The notes: a model not told the origin generated them from the sequence alone. A DNA stretch of 64,000 nucleotides from Parapedobacter lycopersici (GCF_024643285.1 NZ_JAMSLW010000003.1:248001-312000), one strand, 5' to 3'. Shown: positions 43,099-52,146, numbered from the stretch's first letter. Program-made: numbers and translations.

Positions 43099-44910
43099 AT
43101 GGATACTACCAAAATCATCAGATACCTTGTGTTATTGCTGTTGGCAGGTCCCCTGACTGCAATGGCCCAGGCCATCGACGCAGAGACAGCCGCCACACTT
43201 GAAAAAGTTGAACGACTGCAATTGGAAAACCAGACCGGTGCGGCCCTGAAAACACTGGAAGCTGCCATCCGGGCACACGCCGATAAGCCGGATGACCTGG
43301 CTTATCTATATGCACACCAAAGCGGAATCTACGTTGCCATGGATAGCCTGTTGTTGGGTAAACGACTGCTGGACAGCAGTATGAGGTACGCCACGGATCA
43401 GGCAGCGAAAGCAGTGGCCTATCGGGCAAAGGCCTTTCTGGCCAATTACCTCAATGAGCCCGATGAGGTGGTAAAAGATGCACTAACTGGCCTTACATAC
43501 CTCAATGGTAACGACGGCGAACTGATTACACGGTATCACCTGAATTACCTCCTATACCGTGCATACAGTAAATGGGGTGACCGTGAAAAAATGGAGAAAT
43601 ACATCCTGGAGTGTGCCGTGTATGCACAGCGCATCGGAAGGCCCAACCTATTAGCCAACGTTAACAACGGCCTTTCCAGTATGTACCTGGCTGATTACAG
43701 AAAGTCGAGGGACCGCGCCAGCCTCGACAGCATGTATCATTACCTGAAACAGTCTTTTATCATCCAGCAGGAACATGTGGGGGAAGTAAGCGGCAATACC
43801 TTTGCCATCACCTGTATCAACCTGGGCAATTTTTACCTGACTTATTCAGATGCTCCTGCAGCCGAACGGGAAAGGCAGGCCTATTTTTACCTCGGACTCG
43901 CTGAAGAAGAATTGGAACAGCACCGCGCCAGTGCGGAAAAGTGGGTAAATGTATACGGTATTAAAAGTGGATTTGCCCTCAGTAATGGAAACATTTTACA
44001 GGCGGAAAAATACCTGCTGCAGGGTTTGAGCCGCATCCAGCAAAGCGATCAGGCTCACGATAAGGAAGCATATGCGATTTTTAAACACTTGTCGGATATT
44101 GCTGTCAAGAAACAGGATTATCCCGCAGCCCTGAATTACCAGCAGCAGGCCGAAACCCGGCTCAGGCAGATCCTGGACCACGAGCAGATTTTCAATGCCC
44201 AGAAACTGGAAATCCAATATGAAACCGAAAAGAAGAACGAACAGCTGAAACTGCTTACTGAAACGGCTTCGCTCCGGAAACGGCAGAATTACCTTTACGG
44301 TGGCCTGGCACTGGCACTGCTTATCGGACTGGTATTTATGTTCAGTTCGTATCACTTTAGGCTTCGCTATTCCATTGAGCGGGAGAAAAAACTGGCCAAT
44401 GAAAAAGAAGAGGGCGAACGATATGCGGCCATGCAGTTGAAAATGGAAAAGGAGGAGCAGGCCCGCCTCCGTGCTGAACAGGAGCTGCTCGAACTGCAGC
44501 GGGGGCGGTTGCAAAAAGAAGCGCTGGCCAATTCGCTGATTATCGAACATAAAAACGATATGCTGAACCAGATCCGCAGCCAGCTCAAAACAGGTGACAC
44601 CCATCACGTGCGTAAACTGCTCAAAGAAGAGGCACTGCTTAATGCCGATTTTGAAGAGGTTAAATTACAGGTGCAGGAATTACATCCTGGTTTTTTTAAT
44701 CAGCTCACCGGAAAATCGGTACAGAAGCTTACACCGCTGGATCTGAAATACTGCACCTATATTTACCTAAAAATGAATGCCAAGCAGATGGCACAGGCAT
44801 TGCATGTGGAGGTACAGAGTGTGCGTATGTTCAAATACCGGCTCAAACAGAAACTCGGGCTTCCCAGGGAAAGTGACCTGGAACAGTTCATTCAGCAACT
44901 GGGCAACTGA
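43099..44910 (+). CDS. TPR sensor with membrane helix and C-terminal HTH
   Basis: A 603-aa regulator. The start at 43099 gives a signal peptide (cleavage near AMAQ). Periplasmic TPR-like repeats follow (about 25-385). A membrane helix (about 398-418, YLYGGLALALLIGLVFMFSSY) leads to a cytoplasmic coiled coil (about 420-495) rich in Glu/Arg/Gln. The C-terminal LuxR-like HTH is LTPLDLKYCTYIYLKMNAKQMAQALHVEVQSVR-type (about 545-590). This one-component architecture is common in Bacteroidota. It carries no kinase domain, so signal passes directly from TPR to HTH. It is divergent from the DUF4870 operon, a possible target. Confidence 0.88.
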   Translation: MDTTKIIRYLVLLLLAGPLTAMAQAIDAETAATLEKVERLQLENQTGAALKTLEAAIRAHADKPDDLAYLYAHQSGIYVAMDSLLLGKRLLDSSMRYATDQAAKAVAYRAKAFLANYLNEPDEVVKDALTGLTYLNGNDGELITRYHLNYLLYRAYSKWGDREKMEKYILECAVYAQRIGRPNLLANVNNGLSSMYLADYRKSRDRASLDSMYHYLKQSFIIQQEHVGEVSGNTFAITCINLGNFYLTYSDAPAAERERQAYFYLGLAEEELEQHRASAEKWVNVYGIKSGFALSNGNILQAEKYLLQGLSRIQQSDQAHDKEAYAIFKHLSDIAVKKQDYPAALNYQQQAETRLRQILDHEQIFNAQKLEIQYETEKKNEQLKLLTETASLRKRQNYLYGGLALALLIGLVFMFSSYHFRLRYSIEREKKLANEKEEGERYAAMQLKMEKEEQARLRAEQELLELQRGRLQKEALANSLIIEHKNDMLNQIRSQLKTGDTHHVRKLLKEEALLNADFEEVKLQVQELHPGFFNQLTGKSVQKLTPLDLKYCTYIYLKMNAKQMAQALHVEVQSVRMFKYRLKQKLGLPRESDLEQFIQQLGN

Positions 44911-44945
44911 TGCTATAGGGAAGATCTGCACGGGACAACACCTAC

Positions 44946-45965
44946 CTATAATTCCTGCTCATAGTAGATCTTATAGTATTTTCGGCCCTTTTCATCGACG
45001 CCCTGTTCAATCAGTTCGCGGTTGCCGTGGATATAGATGTGGAAGTTTTTATCCAGTTTCAGCACGCTTTTGAAAATCCGGGCCTGTTTCTTCACCACCT
45101 GCGATGCGATGTCAAAGCTATCCGATAAATCAAGTTCATGGTCCTGCTGATAATGCTTATCAAACCTGCGGAATGATTCAATTACACTAGGATCGCCAAA
45201 AACCGTTTCTTCAAATTCCTTTTTATCGAAGGTTTCACGTTTCTTGAAATAATCCACCGATCGATTCAGCAAATCAATCTGATCGGTTCTGGTTACTTCA
45301 AAGTCTTCCTGAATCTGTGTCGTAATGAAGTTTTTTGTCAGTGTCAAGAAGCTGTTTGTGTTATTGATGTCGTCGTTTTTCGGCCGGTGGTTAATAAAAT
45401 CGCGCTGCCAGTAGTCGGTTTCATTGGGGTTGCTGTCTACGACAAGCAGTGTATACGGTTCGTCGGAAAACAAGATCAGGCAAGCCTTATCGGGTTTTTT
45501 GTTCCCGATTCCCCTGCGGACATTCATCCCCACGCCACCGGCGTCCGTCGCTGTTTCAATAAAATGCTCCTTATCCTCAAATTTGTAAATCCCCAGCGCC
45601 GCATAAGCCTTGTTATTCATTAAAACGCCATCAAACTTCGCGATAAAAACATCGCCGTCTTTGATGTTGGGGTGCCTGGATGACGAGATCAGGTGCTGCG
45701 CAATATTTTCGGAACATTCCGTGAAATCATCGTTGGTGTAAATCCGCCTGGCAAGGCTAAACAGGATGTTATAGTCAATATTTACGTCGTGTTTAAATTC
45801 AAATGTCTGCGTTGTGGTGAGGAAGGGTTTAAGGAATATTTTTTTCAGTACCGTTGCTTCGTCGTCTGTATAATCAATGGGTGATTTGCCTATCACGGAA
45901 TTACCCTCTGCTGCTATCCGGTGCAGGATCAGCTTGCCGATCACGGCTTCTTCAAACTGGATCAT
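44946..45965 (-). CDS. Nucleoid-associated protein (YejK/NdpA family)
   Basis: A 339-aa cytoplasmic protein of the 37-kDa nucleoid-associated family. Typical segments are EEAVIGKLILHRI at the start, FIAKFDGVLMNNKAYAALGIYKFEDKEHFIE, NPNETDYWQRDFINHRP, DSFDIASQVVKKQARIFKSVLKLDKNFHIYIHG and the C-terminal GRKYYKIYYEQEL. Full length for the family. It is convergent with the TPR regulator (35-bp gap). Role in nucleoid organisation is inferred from the family. Confidence 0.9.
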   Translation of the reverse strand: MIQFEEAVIGKLILHRIAAEGNSVIGKSPIDYTDDEATVLKKIFLKPFLTTTQTFEFKHDVNIDYNILFSLARRIYTNDDFTECSENIAQHLISSSRHPNIKDGDVFIAKFDGVLMNNKAYAALGIYKFEDKEHFIETATDAGGVGMNVRRGIGNKKPDKACLILFSDEPYTLLVVDSNPNETDYWQRDFINHRPKNDDINNTNSFLTLTKNFITTQIQEDFEVTRTDQIDLLNRSVDYFKKRETFDKKEFEETVFGDPSVIESFRRFDKHYQQDHELDLSDSFDIASQVVKKQARIFKSVLKLDKNFHIYIHGNRELIEQGVDEKGRKYYKIYYEQEL

Positions 45966-46229
45966 GTGTTCTCTTCTTAAATTTTGATGCCGTTTCGCTT
46001 CTTTGGAATGTCATTCGCCGATAAAGGTATCAATCATTTTTTATTCGACCCTGTTTCACTTGTTATTCGCGATAACCCACGAGCGATCGGCTACCTATTT
46101 TTTAAATTAATTTATTGATAAACAATGTCTTATAATCTTTTTGCTCTTTTTTCAATATACCGGGGGTAACAACCACACCCGTGGACTGATATACCTACAA
46201 AGAACAACAAGTTTCACCTTTTAAATTAC

Positions 46230-47075
46230 ATGGTTATGAAAAAGAGAAATTACGTAAGCGTGCTGTTGCTCAGTTTCACTGTCGGTCTTGTCTCCTGCGA
46301 TAAGGGAGATCCGCTTGAGCCGGTCGCGGCACCAGAAAGCAGCATCAGCATCGAACAGATGGCCAATGCGCGAAACCCCGAAGATGGCACAGGCCGGATC
46401 CACAATGCGTACCTCGATTATTTTGCAGGTCAGGTCAAAGCCGGAGACGGAGTAGACCGGGAGAAATTAATGGCTGTCACGCGCGATTTTTACCGGGAGC
46501 AGGATGAAGCGTTCAACGAGCCGGAACAATACCGCCTGCAGTCGTTGCTCGGCCGATATGCCGAATTAACCAACGGACATCCCCGCGCGCTTGCTGCCCT
46601 GAATATCTGCGACATCATCCCATCGCTGTGCAATACGCCCCCCGGGTCCCCCGGCCCGTATAATCCATTTCCCATCGTATCGCTGTTAACCGGCAACGGT
46701 GATGGTACCGCCACTTCCGGTGTGCTCGAATTTATCCGGAAAATCAAATCCATGGAAGCGGACCTGATCAATAGCCGTGAAGTTAAGGAAGGAGACCGCC
46801 GCGTGCTGCTTCAGGCTTATGCAGTAGCCCGTTACTCGGCAGCATACTGGCACAATGCCACGCACGGTGTGGCCAAACACCCACTGCGCGAACCGTTGGC
46901 CGACCTGACGCCAGCTGAGCTGTCGGACGTGGTTGCCGCGGATATCGCGGGTGCAATAGTAGGCGGTTCAGCCGGTTCAGCAGGCGGTCCGATAGGCACC
47001 GTGGTTGGTGCCGGGGTCGGTGCCGGTGTAGCCAGCGCCTATGCGGTATTCAACAAATGGAAGTGGTCGTGGTAA
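46230..47075 (+). CDS. Lipoprotein A of a tandem paralogous pair, glycine-rich C-terminal tail
   Basis: A 281-aa lipoprotein (lipobox LVSC; start at 46230 or 46236). I do not recognise a named family. Domains: a motif block near the N-terminus (IEQMANARNPEDG-x3-HNAYLDYF), a helical body and a conserved block ARYSAAYWHNA (about 193-203). The C-terminal stretch from about 230 (VVAADIAGAIVGGSAGSAGG, then further Gly/Ala/Val) is a hydrophobic glycine-zipper segment ending FNKWKWSW. The gene next door encodes a paralogue with the same blocks in the same order. Two Cys in ICDIIPSLCNTPPG may form a disulfide. Such tails insert in membranes, so a surface or toxin-like role is possible but unproven. 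Confidence 0.7.
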   Translation: MVMKKRNYVSVLLLSFTVGLVSCDKGDPLEPVAAPESSISIEQMANARNPEDGTGRIHNAYLDYFAGQVKAGDGVDREKLMAVTRDFYREQDEAFNEPEQYRLQSLLGRYAELTNGHPRALAALNICDIIPSLCNTPPGSPGPYNPFPIVSLLTGNGDGTATSGVLEFIRKIKSMEADLINSREVKEGDRRVLLQAYAVARYSAAYWHNATHGVAKHPLREPLADLTPAELSDVVAADIAGAIVGGSAGSAGGPIGTVVGAGVGAGVASAYAVFNKWKWSW

Positions 47076-47128
47076 TACGGCCACCGGATTCAAAAGACAC
47101 TAATTTTTAACCATTAATACACATCATC

Positions 47129-47938
47129 ATGAAAAAGTTCAGCAAATTATCTTTAGCACTATTGGCAGGCATCCTGTTTATGTTCACTGCCTGCGACAAA
47201 AACCCGGCAACACCCATTGACGTTGCTGTAGAACGGGAAATTCCGGTCGATCAGATGGCCAATCGCCAAAACCCGTATGACGACGAAGGAAAACGGCATA
47301 ACGATTTCCTGCAATATTTCCAGGCAAATGTCGATGATCCGGCCGCATTGAACCAGGAGCGGATTATGGCACTGGTACGTGACTACCACGAGGCCAGCAA
47401 ACTTGAATACAACGAGTTTACCGCCCGGGCGTATGAACAGACCTTTGCCGAGTTTCAGGTAGCCGGTATCGGCGGACCGTATTACGACTTCAACTGGTGC
47501 AAGCGTTTCCCTATCCTATGCTCGTTCCTGCCCGGCCCGTTCTTGCCCTTTAACCTGTTACAGGCTTCCAATGGAGGTACAGCCACTGACCGGGTTAGCA
47601 AGTTCCTGGAAGCAGTTAAGAAGAAGGAAAGCGAATTGCTGGCCAGCAAGGAAATCGATGAAGATGCCAAAACGGCACTCCTGATTTACACAACCGTAGC
47701 GCGGCATTCCGCGGCCTACTGGCACAACGAGCTGGAGGTGAAAAAATCAGGAAGCAAATGGACCGGCTGGACGACCGGCGCCACCGCAGCTAAGGCCAAG
47801 CCCTGCCATACCTGCGATGTGATCGGTGCCGATGCATCGGGTGCCACGATCGGTTTCTTTTTCGGCGGTCCCTGGGGGGCCGGCATCGGCGGGGGTGTGG
47901 CCAGTGCCGCATCTATCATCGAAAAACTCTGGTTTTAG
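47129..47938 (+). CDS. Lipoprotein B of a tandem paralogous pair, glycine-rich C-terminal tail
   Basis: A 269-aa lipoprotein (lipobox FTAC, Cys at 22) starting 53 bp after its paralogue. Shared blocks: DQMANRQNPYDDEGKRHNDFLQYF, GGTATDRVSKFLEAVKKKESELLASKEI, and ARHSAAYWHNE. A CxxC (KPCHTCDV) precedes the C-terminal glycine-rich segment IGADASGATIGFFFGG that continues to EKLWF. The paralogue lacks the CxxC. A conserved Cys pair (WCKRFPILC) matches the ICDIIPSLC of protein A. The overall function is unknown. A perfect hairpin follows at 47975-48017. Confidence 0.7.
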   Translation: MKKFSKLSLALLAGILFMFTACDKNPATPIDVAVEREIPVDQMANRQNPYDDEGKRHNDFLQYFQANVDDPAALNQERIMALVRDYHEASKLEYNEFTARAYEQTFAEFQVAGIGGPYYDFNWCKRFPILCSFLPGPFLPFNLLQASNGGTATDRVSKFLEAVKKKESELLASKEIDEDAKTALLIYTTVARHSAAYWHNELEVKKSGSKWTGWTTGATAAKAKPCHTCDVIGADASGATIGFFFGGPWGAGIGGGVASAASIIEKLWF

Positions 47939-47974
47939 GTTGTCATAATTACGGTACTGAAGCACAGTGCCGGA

Positions 47975-48017
47975 GGGCGCCAACCGTGGAAAGCAACGCT
48001 TTCCACGGTTGGCGCCC
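47975..48017 (+). terminator. Perfect 19-bp stem-loop after the lipoprotein pair
   Basis: The left arm 47975-47993 and the right arm 47999-48017 are fully complementary (19 bp, beginning GGGCGCC), with a 5-nt loop CAACG. No T tract follows on either strand. It starts 37 nt after the stop of lipoprotein B and probably ends or stabilises the message. It could also be a small inverted-repeat element. Confidence 0.6.
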
Positions 48018-48217
48018 CTGGTATTTGATCTGATGGATGGCAGGTTAAGCCGGATGTGTGAAGTTATTCCCGGTTTTGCCGCTGCACCGGCAGAAACGGA
48101 TATCAATTTGGGATCAGGTGGTACAGGGAGATTATTTGCATTCGGATGTAAAAAATCGGGTGTAAGTAGTAACTTTATCAACGTGATTACCCGGGAACGA
48201 TAAAAACACATAACCAC

Positions 48218-48910
48218 ATGGAAATACGGCCAAGGGACAGCGCCCAACCGCCCATTGAAGAAATGTACCGGATCGCCAGGCAATATTCCCGCCGGGAAGA
48301 GGAGGTGGATGACCTGGTGCAGGACCTGTTGCTCGAAGCCGTCAGTACCGGACGGGATTTTGCAGACATCCGTTTCATGGCTTGGGGCAGGGGATTCCTC
48401 CGTAACCGTGCCGCTTTTGTCGCCCGCACCGAAGGCCGCCGTAGAAAAAGGGAAGCACAGTTTGACCCGCATGCCGAGGATTCCGGCATACGCGTCCGGC
48501 AGCTGCCCGAAAGGTTTATTACCACCCTCCGTCCGTCGCTGCAGCTTGTTGCACGGCTGGTTAATTGCGGTCTCGACCGGAAGGAAATCCGATACGTGCT
48601 GAACATTGCTGATACGGCGTTGCGCCAACGGATGACCGCCCTGCGCCAGGCGTGGCGCGCTTACCTTGTCGCTTCCGGGCAGCAGCCCGAATATGCGGAA
48701 GAATCTTCACGGATGTTACCCAGCGGACTGATCCGCCGTTCACTCACCGGCATGTTCAAGCAGACCGCTGCCCGTCACACGAATACACCCATCATCGGTA
48801 GCCACGATCCGGATGGGCATTTATTCACCATCCGCTCCATACCTGCTCACAAAACCGATCCTCACGGCAACAATACCCCCGATAAGCCGGGAAAGGCCCG
48901 GCATGTTTAA
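48218..48910 (+). CDS. Divergent sigma-70-like protein
   Basis: A 230-aa basic protein. Residues about 12-60 (MYRIARQYSRREEEVDDLVQDLLLEAV, FMAWGRGFLRNRAAFVAR) follow the sigma region 2 pattern, with VDDLVQDLL as the conserved core-binding helix. Residues about 95-150 (PSLQLVARLVNCGLDRKEIRYVLNIADTALRQRM) look like a diverged region 4 HTH. A 75-residue basic, low-complexity C-terminal extension has no match I can name. There is no FecR or anti-sigma gene beside it. It heads a plus-strand run with the VOC and ZIP genes (17-bp and about 21-bp gaps). The preceding lipoprotein pair may be its neighbour by function, which is a guess. Confidence 0.72.
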   Translation: MEIRPRDSAQPPIEEMYRIARQYSRREEEVDDLVQDLLLEAVSTGRDFADIRFMAWGRGFLRNRAAFVARTEGRRRKREAQFDPHAEDSGIRVRQLPERFITTLRPSLQLVARLVNCGLDRKEIRYVLNIADTALRQRMTALRQAWRAYLVASGQQPEYAEESSRMLPSGLIRRSLTGMFKQTAARHTNTPIIGSHDPDGHLFTIRSIPAHKTDPHGNNTPDKPGKARHV

Positions 48911-48927
48911 CTAAAAGAAAAACCACT

Positions 48928-49314
48928 ATGGGAGTACAACTAAAAAATGGAATTGGCATCGTCTTTAATGTTAGCGATCTTGGTCGGACCGAACGTTTTT
49001 ACCGCGACGTCTTAGGCGTGGAGGCCGAACGTCAACCCGGCGGGGATGGCGAACCGGAGTGGCTACTGGCCAAACTGAGTGAAAACATCGAACTGATTTT
49101 TTTCGAAGGTAAGGAAACTGTTGGCCGTTCACCGGTGGTCGTATTTGAGTTGTCGGATGGGTATATGGAAACCGTATTGGAAAAGCTGGCCAAAGAAGGA
49201 GTGGAGATCGTTACCCCGGTAACGGAAGCCCCCGGCGGCTGGAGTGCGGATATCCTGGATCCCGATGGCCATCTGCTGGCATTTTACCAGTCGGGTGAAC
49301 TGCCGCTGAAATAA
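48928..49314 (+). CDS. VOC-family (glyoxalase/bleomycin-resistance fold) protein
   Basis: A 128-aa cytoplasmic protein of the vicinal-oxygen-chelate fold. The two beta-alpha-beta-beta-beta halves start at GIVFNVSDLGRTERFYRDVLGVEAE and VVFELSDGYMETVLEKLAKEGVEIV. The C-terminal SADILDPDGHLLAFYQ provides one conserved Glu/His-type metal region (GHLLAFYQ). The number of metal ligands is uncertain because the usual N-terminal His is absent. Substrate unknown. It is probably co-transcribed with the sigma-like gene and the ZIP gene. Confidence 0.85.
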   Translation: MGVQLKNGIGIVFNVSDLGRTERFYRDVLGVEAERQPGGDGEPEWLLAKLSENIELIFFEGKETVGRSPVVVFELSDGYMETVLEKLAKEGVEIVTPVTEAPGGWSADILDPDGHLLAFYQSGELPLK

Positions 49315-49335
49315 GCGGTATTTAATTAGTTGTCT

Positions 49336-50094
49336 ATGCTTCCGATGTCGCTTCAAGCAGGTTTATGGGGGCTTTTGGCCGGCTCGGCACTTTTAATAGG
49401 TGCCGCAGCAGGCTATTTTATGCGCCTGGCCCCGCAATTTATCGCGGCTGTTATGGCCTTCGGCAGCGGCGTTCTGATCTCCGTGCTTTCCTTTGACCTG
49501 ATGGATGAAGCCTATGCCAAAGGCGGCTTTGATGCTACAGCAATCGGATTCCTTTCCGGGGCGGCCATATACACGATGGCCAATTGGTGGCTTGGACATA
49601 AAGGAGCCAGGCACCGTAAACGATCCGGAGATCAGCAGCCCACTGAGCATGAGGATAAAGGAAGTGGGCTGGCCATTGCGATCGGCGCCCTGCTCGATGG
49701 TATTCCCGAATCCATTGTTATCGGATTGAGCATGATTGCCGGCGGATCGGTAAGTACCGTGGCCGTGATCGGCATATTCCTGTCCAATATTCCCGAGGGA
49801 ATGTCGAGTTCTTCCGGCATGAAACGGTCGGGAAGGAGCGCTGGTTATGTATTTGGGATATGGCTGGTCATTGCCCTGCTGTCGGGACTGGCTTCTCTTT
49901 GCGGGTATGCCATATTCAGCGGCTTTTCACCCGACGTTGTTGCGGCCACTACTGCAGTGGCCGCGGGTGGTATCCTGGCTATGCTGGCAGACACGATGAT
50001 GCCCGAAGCCTTTGAAGAAGTACATGATTTCACCGGGCTTATCACGGTGATGGGATTTCTGGCTGCATTTATCCTGACCAAACTGGCGGGATAA
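49336..50094 (+). CDS. ZIP-family divalent metal transporter
   Basis: A 252-aa inner-membrane transporter with eight helices. Characteristic ZIP motifs are in helix 4 (AIGALLDGIPESIVIGLSMI, with the metal-binding D/E residues replacing the common H-N-x-P-E) and helix 5 (GIFLSNIPEGMSSSSGM, N-x-PEG). A His-containing loop (GHKGARHRKRSGDQQPTEHE) lies between helices 3 and 4. Helix 8 is GLITVMGFLAAFILTKLAG. I start at ATG 49336; TTG 49330 and ATG 49345 are also in frame. Zinc or another divalent ion is the expected cargo. Confidence 0.9.
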   Translation: MLPMSLQAGLWGLLAGSALLIGAAAGYFMRLAPQFIAAVMAFGSGVLISVLSFDLMDEAYAKGGFDATAIGFLSGAAIYTMANWWLGHKGARHRKRSGDQQPTEHEDKGSGLAIAIGALLDGIPESIVIGLSMIAGGSVSTVAVIGIFLSNIPEGMSSSSGMKRSGRSAGYVFGIWLVIALLSGLASLCGYAIFSGFSPDVVAATTAVAAGGILAMLADTMMPEAFEEVHDFTGLITVMGFLAAFILTKLAG

Positions 50095-50112
50095 ACCGGC
50101 ATACGTGCTGTG

Positions 50113-51159
50113 TTAAATTTTAACCAGCTCTACTCGCCTGTTCTTTGCCTTTCCCTCTTCCGAATCATTGGCTACCAGTGGCTTTTCGGCGCCGTAGCCC
50201 ACCGCTTTCAGCCGGGACCGGTTGATACCCGTTGCCGTCAGCGCTTCCAGTACCGCATTCGCCCGGTTTTCCGATAAGGTCTTGTTGTGGTCCGCATTTC
50301 CGGTATTATCCGTATGCCCCTCAATGCTCAGCGCCAGGGTTCCGTCATTATTCAGCACCTTGGCAATTTCCTGTACCGCTTCCTTGCCCTCGGGTTTCAA
50401 CGTCGCCTTGTCCACATCGAAATTGATGTAAAGTACGGCTTTCCCTTTTTCTGTCAGTTCCTGCTGTATCTGATCTGCTTTAAGCATTGTGATCGTCTGC
50501 TTAAAGGGTTCGCTTTGCAGCACGTTGAGGTAACCGCCGGCATTGTTTCCAACCAGCTGGATGAAAACATTACCGCCGTCGGCCCGGTGTATGGCGTAGA
50601 CTTTGATGTTTTGTCCGGCGTATCCTATTGAACCATCCTCCCCCAGATACGAGGCCTGACCATGATAACGGTCGTATTCTTCCTTGGTAATTTCACCATC
50701 GAAAATCTTTACGCCGCCCACGGCTTTGATCGCTTCGTCATAACTTTTTTCGAAATACGGCTGCGACCACTCCTCGGCAGCGTTCCGATTCATGGTAACG
50801 TTGGTTTTCCAAACCCGCCCTTCCAGCGGGGTCATTACCCCGTCGATGGGGAAAAAGAGGCGGTCAAACTTCCGTTCAACGGGTTTATTCTGGTTTGTCA
50901 TTCCTTCCGGAAAACTAAAAAACGGGAACATACCCAGGTCGTGGTCCGATACGGGGATGTTATTAATGTCAAATGTAGTTGCAGCGCTGCTGTTTTCCGA
51001 CTCACTTGGTGTGCCGGAGGTTTCCTGCTGGGTGCCTGTGGTATCTGTGTGGCCATTATTTTCCTGATTGCCACCACCACAGGAGATCGATAGCATGATC
51101 ATGGGCAGCGCAGCAATGAGGACGCCTGTTTTCAGCGATTTGATCTTATTCATTACCAT
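50113..51159 (-). CDS. OmpA-family peptidoglycan-associated lipoprotein
   Basis: A 348-aa outer-membrane lipoprotein (lipobox LSISC) starting at 51159 or at ATG 51153. An acidic, low-complexity linker (about 25-55) leads to a middle domain of unknown type (about 60-220). The C-terminal OmpA domain (about 235-348) is complete: INFDVDKATLKPEGKEAVQEIAKVL, IEGHTDNTGNADHNKTLSENRA, GYGAEKPLVANDSEEGKAKNRRVEL. This domain binds peptidoglycan. A -7-like element TACATTTG at 51208-51201 (minus strand) may be its own promoter. It lies just downstream of the DUF4412 gene. Confidence 0.92.
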   Translation of the reverse strand: MVMNKIKSLKTGVLIAALPMIMLSISCGGGNQENNGHTDTTGTQQETSGTPSESENSSAATTFDINNIPVSDHDLGMFPFFSFPEGMTNQNKPVERKFDRLFFPIDGVMTPLEGRVWKTNVTMNRNAAEEWSQPYFEKSYDEAIKAVGGVKIFDGEITKEEYDRYHGQASYLGEDGSIGYAGQNIKVYAIHRADGGNVFIQLVGNNAGGYLNVLQSEPFKQTITMLKADQIQQELTEKGKAVLYINFDVDKATLKPEGKEAVQEIAKVLNNDGTLALSIEGHTDNTGNADHNKTLSENRANAVLEALTATGINRSRLKAVGYGAEKPLVANDSEEGKAKNRRVELVKI

Positions 51160-51216
51160 TTTTATTTGTAATTTAATTAGCCGGCTCTTAATTCCAGGGG
51201 CAAATGTACCCATTTT

Positions 51217-52146
51217 TTAATCCTCTTCCCCGTCAATCCCCTGAAATGTGCCCATGCCGCCCATCATAATGCCCAGGAGCTGCATGCCATAATTTGTATC
51301 TGTCAGGCGGTACAGCGGCTCGGTTTTTTTTGCCTGCAGCAGACTGTCGTCGACCGCTGTCGGCTCAACCGACGTAATTTCGTATACCATGGTAGGCTGG
51401 TCGCTGTCATCCATGAATACGTCAATCCGCATCACACCATGGTCTTCGGGCAGGTAATACGGGTGAGAGAAATTAATGGTTTTGGGCAGGTCTTCGCTGG
51501 TATACACCACCAGTTTCCGGAGCTGAACCATGGGAATGCCCGGTATTGCCTGCTCCGTGGGCTGGGTTGTCTTTGGCGTATACACCGCCTTTACGCACGG
51601 ATGGCCCGCTATGGTAGCCGTTTCATTCGGTCGTTCAATGTGGAAACCTTCCGCCGTAATGCGTTTATCATCGGTAAACAGTTCATCATAACCTTCCGAT
51701 GGTTTATATGCGGCTGTAACCGCTTCGCCCGGACGGATCAATGAGGCCGTATATAAGAACGCCTCATCCGACTTCAGGTTGTGGTAGTGCTGTATTTCAT
51801 AACCAAAACCTTTCGTTTTGACCAGCGCAATACCCTCTTTAAGGTACATGGTCGCCCTGGGTGGCGTCATCATCAGTGCCATGCCCATCATCGGGTTCGC
51901 CTCCAGCATGGATTTTAATCGTTCCATGTCCTGGGGCGGGATATTTTTGAACAACGCCCGGGTTTGCTCACCCACATCCCCCTTGCTGTAATCAATCGAC
52001 TCCGTTAACGTGCCCAGGTCGACACCGCCCATGGAAATGCGCGTGGTCAGTATACCTTCAAAAGCGGCCCCGGACGATTGTGCGCTTACGATAACCGGGA
52101 TAATAAGTAAGAAAAAGAATAACAGGGGATAAATTTTCTTTTGCAT
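51217..52146 (-). CDS. DUF4412-like secreted protein
   Basis: A 309-aa secreted protein. The start at ATG 52146 yields a signal peptide (IYPLLFFFLLIIPVIVSAQ). The body has FEGILTTRISMGGVDLGTLTESIDYSKG, MYLKEGIALVKTKGFGYEI, TATIAGHPCVKAVYTPK and MVYEITSVEPTAVDDSLL, matching DUF4412-type proteins found in many Bacteroidota. The function is unknown. The gene has a clear promoter at 52203-52233 and is followed by the OmpA gene in the same direction. Confidence 0.85.
   Translation of the reverse strand: MQKKIYPLLFFFLLIIPVIVSAQSSGAAFEGILTTRISMGGVDLGTLTESIDYSKGDVGEQTRALFKNIPPQDMERLKSMLEANPMMGMALMMTPPRATMYLKEGIALVKTKGFGYEIQHYHNLKSDEAFLYTASLIRPGEAVTAAYKPSEGYDELFTDDKRITAEGFHIERPNETATIAGHPCVKAVYTPKTTQPTEQAIPGIPMVQLRKLVVYTSEDLPKTINFSHPYYLPEDHGVMRIDVFMDDSDQPTMVYEITSVEPTAVDDSLLQAKKTEPLYRLTDTNYGMQLLGIMMGGMGTFQGIDGEED

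Noticed and set aside
43996-44607. Minus-strand 203-codon open frame inside the TPR regulator
   Set aside because: Phe/Leu-rich translation is the antisense of Lys/Glu-rich coiled coil; not a real membrane protein.
47747-48628. Minus-strand 293-codon open frame
   Set aside because: It lies antisense to lipoprotein B, the hairpin and the sigma-like gene, all better supported. Its translation has no domain pattern.
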